A stretch of DNA of 5,978 bases from positions 1-5,978 of the forward strand of contig JAGBYS010000282.1 in NCBI GenBank assembly GCA_017628675.1. The letters run 5' to 3'. The notes under the pieces are model-generated. The model was not told where the DNA came from and did not search any database. It saw only the letters and a program-made list of their open reading frames with translations. Source of the DNA: Tidjanibacter sp. (GTDB taxonomy: Bacteria > Bacteroidota > Bacteroidia > Bacteroidales > Rikenellaceae). The first letter of the stretch is position 1. Each line of letters starts with the position of its first letter. The translations under genes were made by a program, and so were the position numbers. Below are positions 1 through 5,458 of the stretch, one piece after another.

Positions 1-474
1 ACCATTCCTGAAGGTGGCAGTATAGGACTCTTTCTCCGTCTCTGTTTGGCCGCCGGCAGAAGTGACGAATGAATACTTGATTGTGAAGACACCATCGGGC
101 ACACCGTCTATAAACTTGCCATTGAAGGTGAATGAAGACTTGGTGGTCAGGCCGATTCTGGGGGCATCTGCCGTTATGCCCGAATTGAGCGAGACGACGC
201 CGTGCATATTGCCATCTTGGTAGTTGAGTCGAGAGTCGTGCCTTGCCGTGTAGGTGACCCACCCGTATTCGCGCCCCAGATTCTTCTTCGAGCTTCCCGA
301 GTGCTTAACGGTCGATGGACCATCAAGACCGACTCCATTGGGGTTCAAGTGGTACTTGTGGGTAAATGCCACTCCTCCATACTCAAAAACTTCTGTCCTG
401 GCCTGTCGCTGCGCAAAGGTAACTCCAGCCATCAGTAGCAGTGTGGCCAATAGTAATAAACGCCTTGGTTTCAT
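1..474 (-). CDS. Secreted MORN-like repeat protein, N-terminal 158 residues (3' end beyond window)
   Basis: This reading frame is open from the ATG at 474 to the window edge with no stop. It begins with a clear Sec signal peptide: a basic start (MKPRR), a Leu-rich core at residues 6-16 and a cleavage site after FA, before Gln22. There is no lipobox Cys, so the product should be periplasmic, outer-membrane or secreted rather than a lipoprotein. The mature part is polar and Gly/Thr/Ser-rich. It contains phrases such as DGNMHGVV (about residues 91-98) and FNGKFIDGVPDGVFTIKY (about 119-136). These resemble MORN repeats (x-G-x-x-x-G-x-x-x-G), as found in many Bacteroidota secreted proteins. The ATG is chosen because it directly precedes the signal peptide. 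The gene lies 56 bases downstream of the HD-domain gene on the same strand with no evident promoter between, so cotranscription is possible. The function is unknown. Confidence 0.8.
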   Translation of the reverse strand, partial: MKPRRLLLLATLLLMAGVTFAQRQARTEVFEYGGVAFTHKYHLNPNGVGLDGPSTVKHSGSSKKNLGREYGWVTYTARHDSRLNYQDGNMHGVVSLNSGITADAPRIGLTTKSSFTFNGKFIDGVPDGVFTIKYSFVTSAGGQTETEKESYTATFRNG

Positions 475-530
475 AGAATGTAATTATTAGCTATAACTTC
501 AAATATTTTCAAATGGTGTGGCGAGAGGCC

Positions 531-1166
531 TCAACGATTGGATTTGGGGCCATATTTCTCCACCAGTTCCAACTTCTTTATGCGGGAGGTGATGGCGCTT
601 GGCTTGCGCTGGAAATGGGCTGCAAGCTCCTTGGTCGCCACGCCCTCGCACCACATCTGGGTCAGTTCCAAGTCGTCCTCCTCGCTCCAAGGGGCATAGG
701 CGTTTGGGTACTCCTGCTGACAGGCAAAGACCGAGTAAGTAGGCGTTCCCGTGAGCTGCTTGTAGGCCCTCAAATACTTTTTCAGTCGCTTGACATCCTT
801 GTCCGAGATGTAGGGCAGACGGCGAATGTCCATATTGTCCGAGAGGTCGTTGAGCTTCACCGCCACGGCCAACGGATTTCTCTTGACGCGAGCAATAAAC
901 TTGTCGTATGGCTCATCCTCAGATAGCTTGGTCACACAGCGCAACGCCTCGATAACCTCTGCCGAAAAGCCCTCCTCAGCAAGACGCTCAAAGGTCCAAT
1001 CGGAGTCCTCCACGACATCGTGCAACACGCCTACGATCTTCTCCTCGACCGTCCTGCCCGCCGCCATCACTCGCAACGGATGACCAATGTAGCTGTTGCC
1101 CGCCTTGTCCAACTGCCCACGATGCGCCTCAGTGGCAATCTCTATCGCCCGTTCAAGTGTACTCAT
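531..1166 (-). CDS. HD-domain (RelA/SpoT hydrolase-like) protein with C-terminal Myb/SANT-like helix-turn-helix
   Basis: The product is 211 residues, with no signal peptide, and probably cytoplasmic. Residues 1 to about 113 match the metal-dependent HD hydrolase fold of the (p)ppGpp hydrolases (SpoT/Rel hydrolase domain, MESH1-type small alarmone hydrolases). The visible motifs are YIGHP with metal-ligand candidate His29, VLHDVVED with His49/Asp50 and Glu53/Asp54, and KLNDLSDNM with Asp107, equivalent to the KLADRxHNM motif of Rel. No synthetase domain is present. After a Lys/Tyr-rich helical linker comes a tail (about 159-203) starting PWSEEDD and including ELAAHFQRKPSAITSRIKKL. This resembles the Myb/SANT-like helix-turn-helix found at the ends of various bacterial proteins. 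Hydrolysis of (p)ppGpp or a related nucleotide is inferred from family membership, and DNA binding by the tail is inferred from its pattern. The start at 1166 fits the family N-terminus and lies about 40 bases below a good promoter. Confidence 0.88.
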   Translation of the reverse strand: MSTLERAIEIATEAHRGQLDKAGNSYIGHPLRVMAAGRTVEEKIVGVLHDVVEDSDWTFERLAEEGFSAEVIEALRCVTKLSEDEPYDKFIARVKRNPLAVAVKLNDLSDNMDIRRLPYISDKDVKRLKKYLRAYKQLTGTPTYSVFACQQEYPNAYAPWSEEDDLELTQMWCEGVATKELAAHFQRKPSAITSRIKKLELVEKYGPKSNR

Positions 1167-1210
1167 CTTTCACTCTTCTTTTCAGAAATTCTCACTTAAT
1201 ATTAGATTGT

Positions 1211-1241
1211 CAAAGATAATAAAATTAAGAGATATGACAAA
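1211..1241 (-). promoter_or_regulatory. Bacteroidota-type promoter for the HD-domain gene
   Basis: Read on the minus strand, TTTG (1241-1238) is followed by exactly 19 bases and then TATCTTTG (1218-1211). This is a full match to the TTTG / TAnnTTTG consensus of the primary Bacteroidota sigma factor. Transcription would start near 1205, giving a leader of about 40 bases before the ATG at 1166. Confidence 0.75.
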
Positions 1242-1289
1242 TAGACACTACTATTTAACATTGCCAAGAGGAGAGTTGGTGGGTGATTT

Positions 1290-1320
1290 TTTGCAAAAGC
1301 GAAAAAATGCGTTACCTTTG
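1290..1320 (+). promoter_or_regulatory. Bacteroidota-type promoter for tRNA-Ser
   Basis: TTTG at 1290-1293, 19 bases, then TACCTTTG at 1313-1320 gives a full consensus promoter. The precursor would start near 1325 and carry a 5' leader of roughly 55 bases ahead of the tRNA. The leader contains a possible 9-bp stem with one T-G pair: ACATTTGCG (1326-1334) with CGCAGATGT (1363-1371). Confidence 0.75.
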
Positions 1321-1379
1321 TGACGACATTTGCGGATTTTGTTATGCCTTTGTGCGGCTCATCGCAGATGTTTAAGACT

Positions 1380-1464
1380 GGAAAGATGGCAGAGTGGTCG
1401 AATGCGGCGGTCTTGAAAACCGTTGAACAGCGATGTTCCGGGGGTTCGAATCCCTCTCTTTCCG
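1380..1464 (+). tRNA. tRNA-Ser(UGA)
   Basis: A complete class II tRNA can be folded by eye. The acceptor stem is GGAAAGA (1380-1386) with TCTTTCC (1457-1463), with discriminator G at 1464. The anticodon loop CTTGAAA lies at 1412-1418, with anticodon TGA at 1414-1416. A long variable arm typical of tRNA-Ser precedes the T arm, which is GGGGG (1440-1444), loop TTCGAAT (1445-1451) and CCCTC (1452-1456). The 3' CCA is not encoded (CCCC follows), so it must be added after transcription. The gene reads UCA codons, and UCG/UCU to the extent that wobble allows. It is a single-gene unit with its own promoter and terminator. Confidence 0.96.
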
Positions 1465-1469
1465 CCCCG

Positions 1470-1603
1470 AAGAAAAATTTTCGACAGACGACTGCTGTTA
1501 GGCAGTCGTTTTTTTATGCAGTAGTCCGCTTGGGAGTTCACTCACAAAGCGGACTACTGCGTAAAAAAAGGAACCTTTGTGGGTGGTGTCGAAAATTTTT
1601 CTT
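1470..1603. repeat. 134-base nested palindrome just after tRNA-Ser (possible MITE-like element)
   Basis: The outer arms are perfect 17-base inverted repeats: AAGAAAAATTTTCGACA at 1470-1486 and its complement at 1587-1603. Nested inside is a second inverted repeat of 23 bases (1509-1531 with 1547-1569). Its core GCAGTAGTCCGCTT is perfect, it is flanked by T7 and A7 runs, and the only imperfection is the 1517/1561 T-G pair. The inner loop is 15 bases. A small third hairpin (1489-1508) sits on the left side only. Terminal inverted repeats, small size and no coding capacity suggest a miniature transposon-like element, but no clear target-site duplication flanks it. It may instead be a large structured 3' trailer. 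Confidence 0.6.
1489..1515 (+). terminator. Rho-independent terminator of tRNA-Ser
   Basis: A 7-bp stem CGACTGC / GCAGTCG (1489-1495 with 1502-1508) with a 6-base loop is followed at once by seven Ts (1509-1515). It lies 25 bases after the tRNA. The same T run also forms the outer end of the larger 23-bp inverted repeat that follows. Confidence 0.85.
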
Positions 1604-1604
1604 T

Positions 1605-1780
1605 GAGCATTAAGGAAAGCAAGGGATCACAAACCGCCGCAGGCGGTGCAGTAATCCCTTGCTCTCCAATGCTCTCGGGGCGCAAAGAGAGGGATAAATC
1701 CCTGACTTATAAATTCCCCCTAAATCCCCCTTTGGGAAAGGGGGACTTGGTCGTTGCTTGCAACGGCAAGCAACGATAAG
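1605..1780. repeat. Multi-hairpin intergenic module, copy A
   Basis: This stretch is non-coding and contains four hairpins in order. (1) A long imperfect stem at 1605-1674: GAGCATT with AATGCTC outside, AGCAAGGGAT (1618-1627) with ATCCCTTGCT (1654-1663), and an inner ACCGCC-GCA-GGCGGT hairpin (1633-1647). (2) AGGGATAAATCCCT (1690-1703). (3) CCCCCTTT-GGG-AAAGGGGG (1726-1744). (4) CGTTGCTTG-CAACGG-CAAGCAACG (1752-1775). The same order returns in copy B, at offsets of 178 bases for hairpin 1 and 172-173 for hairpins 2-4. The module lies between convergent transcription units, the usual place for REP-like palindromic repeats. Confidence 0.8.
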
Positions 1781-1950
1781 GGCCCCGCGGCGAGCGGAGT
1801 GGGATCACAAGCGCAGCGCAGTAATCCCGCAGGCCCCTTGCAAACATCTTTTGCGAAAAGAGAGGGATAAATCCCTAATATTTACAATCCCTCCAAACCT
1901 CCCTTTGAAAAGGGAGGCTTGGTCGTTGGCAGAGATGACTGCCAACGATA
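1781..1950. repeat. Multi-hairpin intergenic module, copy B
   Basis: This is a diverged copy of the preceding module. GGGATCACAA and GCAGTAATCCC (1801-1810, 1818-1828) enclose GCGC-A-GCGC. AAAGAGAGGGATAAATCCCT (1857-1876) is identical to 1684-1703. CCTCCCTTT-GA-AAAGGGAGG (1898-1917) matches hairpin 3, and CGTTGGCAG-AGATGA-CTGCCAACG (1924-1947) matches hairpin 4 with the same 9-bp stem and 6-base loop. Stem bases that differ from copy A have changed on both sides, so pairing is kept. Confidence 0.8.
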
Positions 1951-1980
1951 CTCACCCCCTCAGCGAGCGGTGGGGCGAGG
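1951..1980. repeat. Truncated third repeat of the module (start only)
   Basis: GCGAGCGG at 1963-1970 lies 173 bases after the same octamer at 1790-1797, and both follow the CAACGATA end of hairpin 4 and a C-rich stretch. CTCACCCC and GGGGCGAG (1951-1958, 1972-1979) could pair with one mismatch. After 1980 the similarity to the module is lost. It is probably the broken end of another copy. Confidence 0.45.
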
Positions 1981-1982
1981 CG

Positions 1983-2018
1983 TAAAATTATAGAGCCCTG
2001 GCGAGTGCCAGGGCTCTA
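1983..2018 (-). terminator. Rho-independent terminator of the GH31 gene
   Basis: A perfect 12-bp stem TAGAGCCCTGGC / GCCAGGGCTCTA (1991-2002 with 2007-2018) has a GAGT loop. It starts 27 bases after the GH31 stop codon. On the minus strand it is followed by TAATTTTA, a moderate T-rich tail. The plus-strand side has no T run, so it acts mainly on the minus strand. Confidence 0.8.
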
Positions 2019-2045
2019 GCGTTCTTGGGGTTATGGGTGAGAGAG

Positions 2046-3635
2046 TTACTCCTTTGTAAACCAGAGGAGGCGCTCGATGGGGACCTCGATCGTGTAGCAC
2101 TTGCCGCCCTCATAGAGGGTGCCGTCGTCGGCTCGCCAGGCGCCCTGGGGGAGTCTTACGCTGCGGCTATCCTCGGGGCCCATAATGGGTGCGACCAGGT
2201 ATTTGCTGCCGAGCATATATTGGTCTATGCACTCCTCGAAGCCTTCGCCGGGGAACTCGTAGGCCATATGGCGCACGATGGGCTCACCTGTGCGTGCTGC
2301 CTCCTGTGCAAGGGCGTAGATGTAGTCGCCGATCTCGGCGTGCCAGAGTGCGTAGCGTTTGCAGATGGCGTTATTCTCGGGGCTGAGGATGCGCCAGGGA
2401 GCCACCGAGAACTGCATCATAGGCATCATCGAGTGTATCTGGCAGGAGCGCACCACAAGCCTCTGGTCGATATTGTCGGCATTGATGCCGTGGAAGGAGG
2501 TCCACTGTCCGCCGCCAATCATATCGGGGCAGGTGTAGAGGTGGCCCATAAGACCTGCAGCAACCATCGAGGGCACCAGCTTGGCCACATCTTCCCACGA
2601 GTAGTCCTTGTCGCCCAGACGCTGCACGAGGGCCTCGCCGCCCATCTTCCAGCAGGCACGGAACTCGTTGTAGGGGAACTCCAGTCCGAAGCGTGCCCAC
2701 AGCTCGGTCTGCTCGCAGTCGTAGGCGAGGCCGTCATAGGGCAGAACACGCCCCTCGAGGTAGCGCTCGGGGTCACCGGCGTCGAACTTGAAGCCATCCA
2801 CGCCATAGTCGCGCTGCATAGCCTGCAACTGAGCCCTCAGGTGAGCCACAGCCTCGGGGTTGCTCATATCATAGGCGGCGCTGTGGCCATTCCACCACTC
2901 CACGATGGCGGGGCCGTAGCCGTCGGCTCGCTTAATGAGGTAACCCTTCTCGGCCAACTCGCGATACTCGCTGCTGTCGGGCGACACGAAGGGGCAGACC
3001 CACAACATCACCTTGAAGCCCATCTGGTGCAGACGGTCAATCATCCCTTTGGGGTTGGGGAAGCGGTCGGGGCGGAACTCGAAGTTGCCGTAGTATTTCT
3101 GCCAGTTGTCGTCAATCATCAGCACACCTGTGGGGTAGCCGCCCTTGACAATGCCCTCGGCATAGGCCAGGATGTCGGCCTCGTTCTGGTTGTAGGTGAG
3201 TTCAATCCAGGTGTTGTACTGGGGCTGCGAGAAGAACTCCTCGGGAGGGGTCACACCCGAAGGGGGGAAGAACTCTCTACAGGCTGCCTGGTAGGCACCC
3301 TTGAGGCTCTTCTGGTCGGCCACACCGATGGTTATCTCACCTCGGGTGTCAATGTCGATAGTGCCGCCCGTGATGGTGCAGACCATTGGGCCTGTGCTCC
3401 AGATGTAGCGCCCCTTGTTGGAGAGCAGAAGGGGTGTTGTCTGGTTGTTGAGGTTCTGTGTGCGATGGTCGATGGCCACCTGGCTGTCGCCACCAAAGGG
3501 CATAAGACGACCGAGGTCGGTGGCAAGACCCCACCAACACTCCGCCTCGGAGTCGAAGGAAATCTGCTTGGTGTTCTGGGCGCTCACCATTGAGGCGACG
3601 AGCAGGGCTGCCATCAAAAGAGCAATTTTTTTCAT
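2046..3635 (-). CDS. Periplasmic GH31 family glycosidase, probable alpha-galactosidase (MYORG-like)
   Basis: The product is 529 residues. It starts with a signal peptide (MKK, hydrophobic core, cleavage after VSA before Gln20) and has no lipobox Cys, so it is probably periplasmic. An N-terminal beta-rich part (about 20-125) precedes the (beta/alpha)8 barrel. GH31 marks are GVLMIDDNWQ (170-179), followed by GNFEFRPDRFPNPKGM, then GFKVMLWVCPFV. The catalytic nucleophile is probably Asp285 in DGFKFDAGD. The acid/base is probably Asp342 in RLGDKDYSWED, in the usual GH31 position. PDMIGGG (370-376) follows, and a small C-terminal beta domain ends the protein. The KFDAGD form is that of the MYORG/alpha-galactosidase branch rather than the WxDMNE alpha-glucosidases. 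Alpha-galactosidase activity is inferred from this and from galK nearby; another alpha-glycoside substrate is possible. The gene sits 31 bases below the GNAT gene with no promoter between, so they are probably cotranscribed. Confidence 0.9.
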   Translation of the reverse strand: MKKIALLMAALLVASMVSAQNTKQISFDSEAECWWGLATDLGRLMPFGGDSQVAIDHRTQNLNNQTTPLLLSNKGRYIWSTGPMVCTITGGTIDIDTRGEITIGVADQKSLKGAYQAACREFFPPSGVTPPEEFFSQPQYNTWIELTYNQNEADILAYAEGIVKGGYPTGVLMIDDNWQKYYGNFEFRPDRFPNPKGMIDRLHQMGFKVMLWVCPFVSPDSSEYRELAEKGYLIKRADGYGPAIVEWWNGHSAAYDMSNPEAVAHLRAQLQAMQRDYGVDGFKFDAGDPERYLEGRVLPYDGLAYDCEQTELWARFGLEFPYNEFRACWKMGGEALVQRLGDKDYSWEDVAKLVPSMVAAGLMGHLYTCPDMIGGGQWTSFHGINADNIDQRLVVRSCQIHSMMPMMQFSVAPWRILSPENNAICKRYALWHAEIGDYIYALAQEAARTGEPIVRHMAYEFPGEGFEECIDQYMLGSKYLVAPIMGPEDSRSVRLPQGAWRADDGTLYEGGKCYTIEVPIERLLWFTKE

Positions 3636-3666
3636 AAAAATGGAGAAGGTATTTGTTTTCGGTTAC

Positions 3667-4119
3667 TTATTTCTTGATTGTGAGCCTGAAGACCCCCGTT
3701 TCATACTGCTCGAAGCCCTCGGAGCGGTAGAGCTCACGGGCGGCGATGCGCTGAGGATTGGATGTGAGGTAGATGGTAGCCTCGGGGTCGAGCTGTCGGG
3801 TCCTAAGGATGGCCTCGCGCAGGAGCTGACGACCCACACCACGGCCTCTCACCTGGGGGGCCGTGACCACATCCTCAATCCAGAACTTGTCGCAGACGGG
3901 GGTGGTGTAGCCAAGGAGTGTGAGTGAGCCGACAATCGTTCCCTCTTGCTCGGCCACAAAGAGTGTGGTCTGTGGTGAGGATAGGATGCGCCCAAGCCGC
4001 TCGGGAGTGAGGGTGGGGCGTGGGCCAGAGGTGAGGTGCTCCATCAGCTCGTTGAGCTCTCGGGCAACCTTCTGGTCGGCCTCCTCGAGGATTTTTATGG
4101 TGATTGCGGCGTTACTCAT
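3667..4119 (-). CDS. GNAT family N-acetyltransferase
   Basis: The product is 150 residues and cytoplasmic. It has the Gcn5-related acetyltransferase pattern: a VAEQEGTIVGSLTL strand pair, then EDVVTAPQVRGRGVGRQLL, which is motif A with the acetyl-CoA pyrophosphate-binding RGRGVG, then SNPQRIAARELYRSEGF (motif B) and a final beta strand. It should transfer an acetyl group from acetyl-CoA to an amine, but nothing in the sequence names the acceptor. An in-frame ATG at 4134 would add five residues (MLYNT). The promoter's -7 element ends at 4146, so that ATG would be almost at the transcript's 5' end, and the ATG at 4119 (MSNAAITI) is preferred. It is the first gene of a probable unit with the GH31 gene; a functional link between the two is not evident. 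Confidence 0.88.
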   Translation of the reverse strand: MSNAAITIKILEEADQKVARELNELMEHLTSGPRPTLTPERLGRILSSPQTTLFVAEQEGTIVGSLTLLGYTTPVCDKFWIEDVVTAPQVRGRGVGRQLLREAILRTRQLDPEATIYLTSNPQRIAARELYRSEGFEQYETGVFRLTIKK

Positions 4120-4145
4120 AGTGTTGTATAACATACATTATGACA

Positions 4146-4177
4146 CAAAGTTAATATAAATAGTTTGGATGTCCAAT
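4146..4177 (-). promoter_or_regulatory. Bacteroidota-type promoter for the GNAT-GH31 unit
   Basis: On the minus strand, ATTG (4177-4174) is followed by 20 bases and then TAACTTTG (4153-4146). The -7 element is a full match to TAnnTTTG; the -33 element is one base off. Transcription would start near 4141. Confidence 0.65.
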
Positions 4178-4194
4178 TATTGAGAAAAATTCCC

Positions 4195-4202
4195 TATCTT
4201 TA
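4195..4202 (+). promoter_or_regulatory. Probable -7 element of the galK promoter
   Basis: TATCTTTA matches TAnnTTTG except for the last base and lies 44 bases before the galK ATG. No good TTTG stands at the usual 19-21 base distance (that place reads about GTCC), so the promoter may be weak or activator-dependent. It is back to back with the GNAT promoter, and the two share about 4160-4180. Confidence 0.45.
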
Positions 4203-4246
4203 CAATGTTGTTAAGGAATTGATACAAAACAATAATAGATTTAACT

Positions 4247-5383
4247 ATGGACACTCAAACGATTAGTGAGCGTTTTAGAGCGCTGTATGGCCAGGAGGGC
4301 ACACTCTATACCTCGCCCGGCCGCATCAATCTGATTGGCGAACACACCGACTACAACGGAGGTTTTGTCTTCCCCGGAGCTGTGGACAAGGCTATGTTGG
4401 CCGCCATTCGTCCCAACGGCACGGAGCGAGTGAGGGTGTGGGCCGAGGACCTGGGAGAGGGTAGTGAGTTTGGCTTGCAGGAGGAGGATAAGCCCGCCGA
4501 GCAGTGGGCGTGCTATGTCTTTGGCGTCTGCCGTGAGATTCAGAAGAGGGGTTATAGTATAGGCGGTTTCGATGCTGTCTTTAGTGGCGATGTGCCCCTG
4601 GGAGCAGGTATGAGCTCCTCGGCAGCCCTGGAGAGCACCTTTGCCTACGCTCTGAACGACCTCTGGGGATTGGGTATTGAGAGCTTCGAGCTGGCCCGCA
4701 TTGGCCAGGCCACCGAGCACAACTACTGCGGTGTGATGTGTGGCATTATGGACCAGTTTGCCTCCATCCACGGCAAGGCCGGCCATCTGGTGAGGCTCGA
4801 CTGCCGCTCTATGGAGTATGAGTACTTCCCCTTCGACGCCTCCAAGTATGGCTACCGACTTGTGTTGCTGAACTCCTGCGTGAAGCACGAACTGGTGGGC
4901 TCACCCTACAATGAGCGCCGACTCTCGTGTGAGAGGGTGGCATCTATGCTCGGGCGTGACTTCCTGCGCGGAACAACCCTTGAGGAGCTGGAGGCAATCA
5001 AGGAGAGGCTCTCCGAGGAGGACTACAAGAGGGCCCGCTATGTGGTTGGCGAGGAGGCACGAGTGCTGGATGTGTGCCGTGCGCTCGAGGAGGGCGACCT
5101 GGAGAGGGTTGGCCAGAGGATGTATGAAACCCATTGGGGAATGTCGCGCGACTATGAGGTGAGCTGCCAGGAGCTGGACTTCCTGGTGGAGATTGCCGAG
5201 GAGTGTGGCGTGAGTGGCTCGAGGATTATGGGTGGCGGCTTTGGCGGCTGCACCATCTCGCTCGTGAAGGAGGAGCTCTACGACAGGTTCATCACGACGG
5301 CCACCGAGCGCTTCGCAGCTCGCTATGGCCACGCACCCAAGGTGATACCCGTGGTCATCTCCGACGGCGCACGCCGACTATAG
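4247..5383 (+). CDS. galK: Galactokinase
   Basis: The product is 378 residues, the usual galactokinase length, and belongs to the GHMP kinase superfamily. It transfers phosphate from ATP to C1 of galactose, the first committed step of the Leloir pathway, in the cytoplasm. The galactokinase signature GRINLIGEHTDYNGG (residues 25-39) holds the transition-state Arg26 and the galactose contacts Glu32, His33 and Asp35. The GHMP phosphate-binding motif is PLGAGMSSSAALES (117-130). MDQF gives the catalytic base Asp169. The third GHMP motif is GSRIMGGGFGGCTISLV (324-340). All key residues are intact. The start fits the family N-terminus and is preceded by an A/T-rich leader without Shine-Dalgarno. 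galT, galE or galM is not adjacent. The gene is divergent from the GNAT-GH31 unit, and a perfect hairpin terminator begins 11 bases after its stop. Confidence 0.97.
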   Translation: MDTQTISERFRALYGQEGTLYTSPGRINLIGEHTDYNGGFVFPGAVDKAMLAAIRPNGTERVRVWAEDLGEGSEFGLQEEDKPAEQWACYVFGVCREIQKRGYSIGGFDAVFSGDVPLGAGMSSSAALESTFAYALNDLWGLGIESFELARIGQATEHNYCGVMCGIMDQFASIHGKAGHLVRLDCRSMEYEYFPFDASKYGYRLVLLNSCVKHELVGSPYNERRLSCERVASMLGRDFLRGTTLEELEAIKERLSEEDYKRARYVVGEEARVLDVCRALEEGDLERVGQRMYETHWGMSRDYEVSCQELDFLVEIAEECGVSGSRIMGGGFGGCTISLVKEELYDRFITTATERFAARYGHAPKVIPVVISDGARRL

Positions 5384-5394
5384 TTTCTACATAC

Positions 5395-5437
5395 ACACAA
5401 AAAGCCCCCTCGCGGTATGCGAGGGGGCTTTTTGTGT
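5395..5437. terminator. Bidirectional terminator between galK and thiD
   Basis: A perfect 19-bp inverted repeat (5395-5413 with 5419-5437) has a 5-base GGTAT loop. Its core AGCCCCCTCGC is flanked by A5 on the left and T5 on the right, so it gives a GC-rich stem plus U run on both strands. It serves galK on the plus strand and thiD on the minus strand, whose stop is 21 bases away. Confidence 0.92.
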
Positions 5438-5458
5438 CAATAGTCCTACTTCCGAAAA

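Noticed and set aside
475..530. Separate promoter for the secreted protein gene
   Set aside because: On the minus strand only AATATTTG is found, with the first base off consensus and no properly spaced -33 element. Cotranscription with the HD gene is simpler.
1572..1579. AACCTTTG resembling a -7 element, similar to the tRNA promoter
   Set aside because: The first base is wrong, no TTTG stands 19-21 bases upstream, and no gene follows on the plus strand.
1605..1980. Possible CRISPR array
   Set aside because: The repeats recur only two to three times at about 173 bases, contain many internal hairpins and diverge from each other. There are no short identical repeats with uniform spacers and no cas genes.
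1579..1985. Two overlapping plus-strand frames (1579-1779 and 1758-1985) that both contain ERDKSL and Pro-rich phrases
   Set aside because: They are translations of the palindromic repeat modules in different frames. The shared peptide comes from the repeated DNA AAAGAGAGGGATAAATCCCT, not from protein homology.
2025..3593. A 522-codon open frame on the plus strand
   Set aside because: It lies wholly antisense to the GH31 gene, whose frame has a signal peptide and intact catalytic motifs. The plus-strand product has no recognisable domain and the repetitive Gly/Val/Leu/Ala/His make-up of a GC-rich shadow frame.
4241..4888. A 215-codon minus-strand frame
   Set aside because: It is antisense to galK, which has all GHMP kinase motifs in the other strand.
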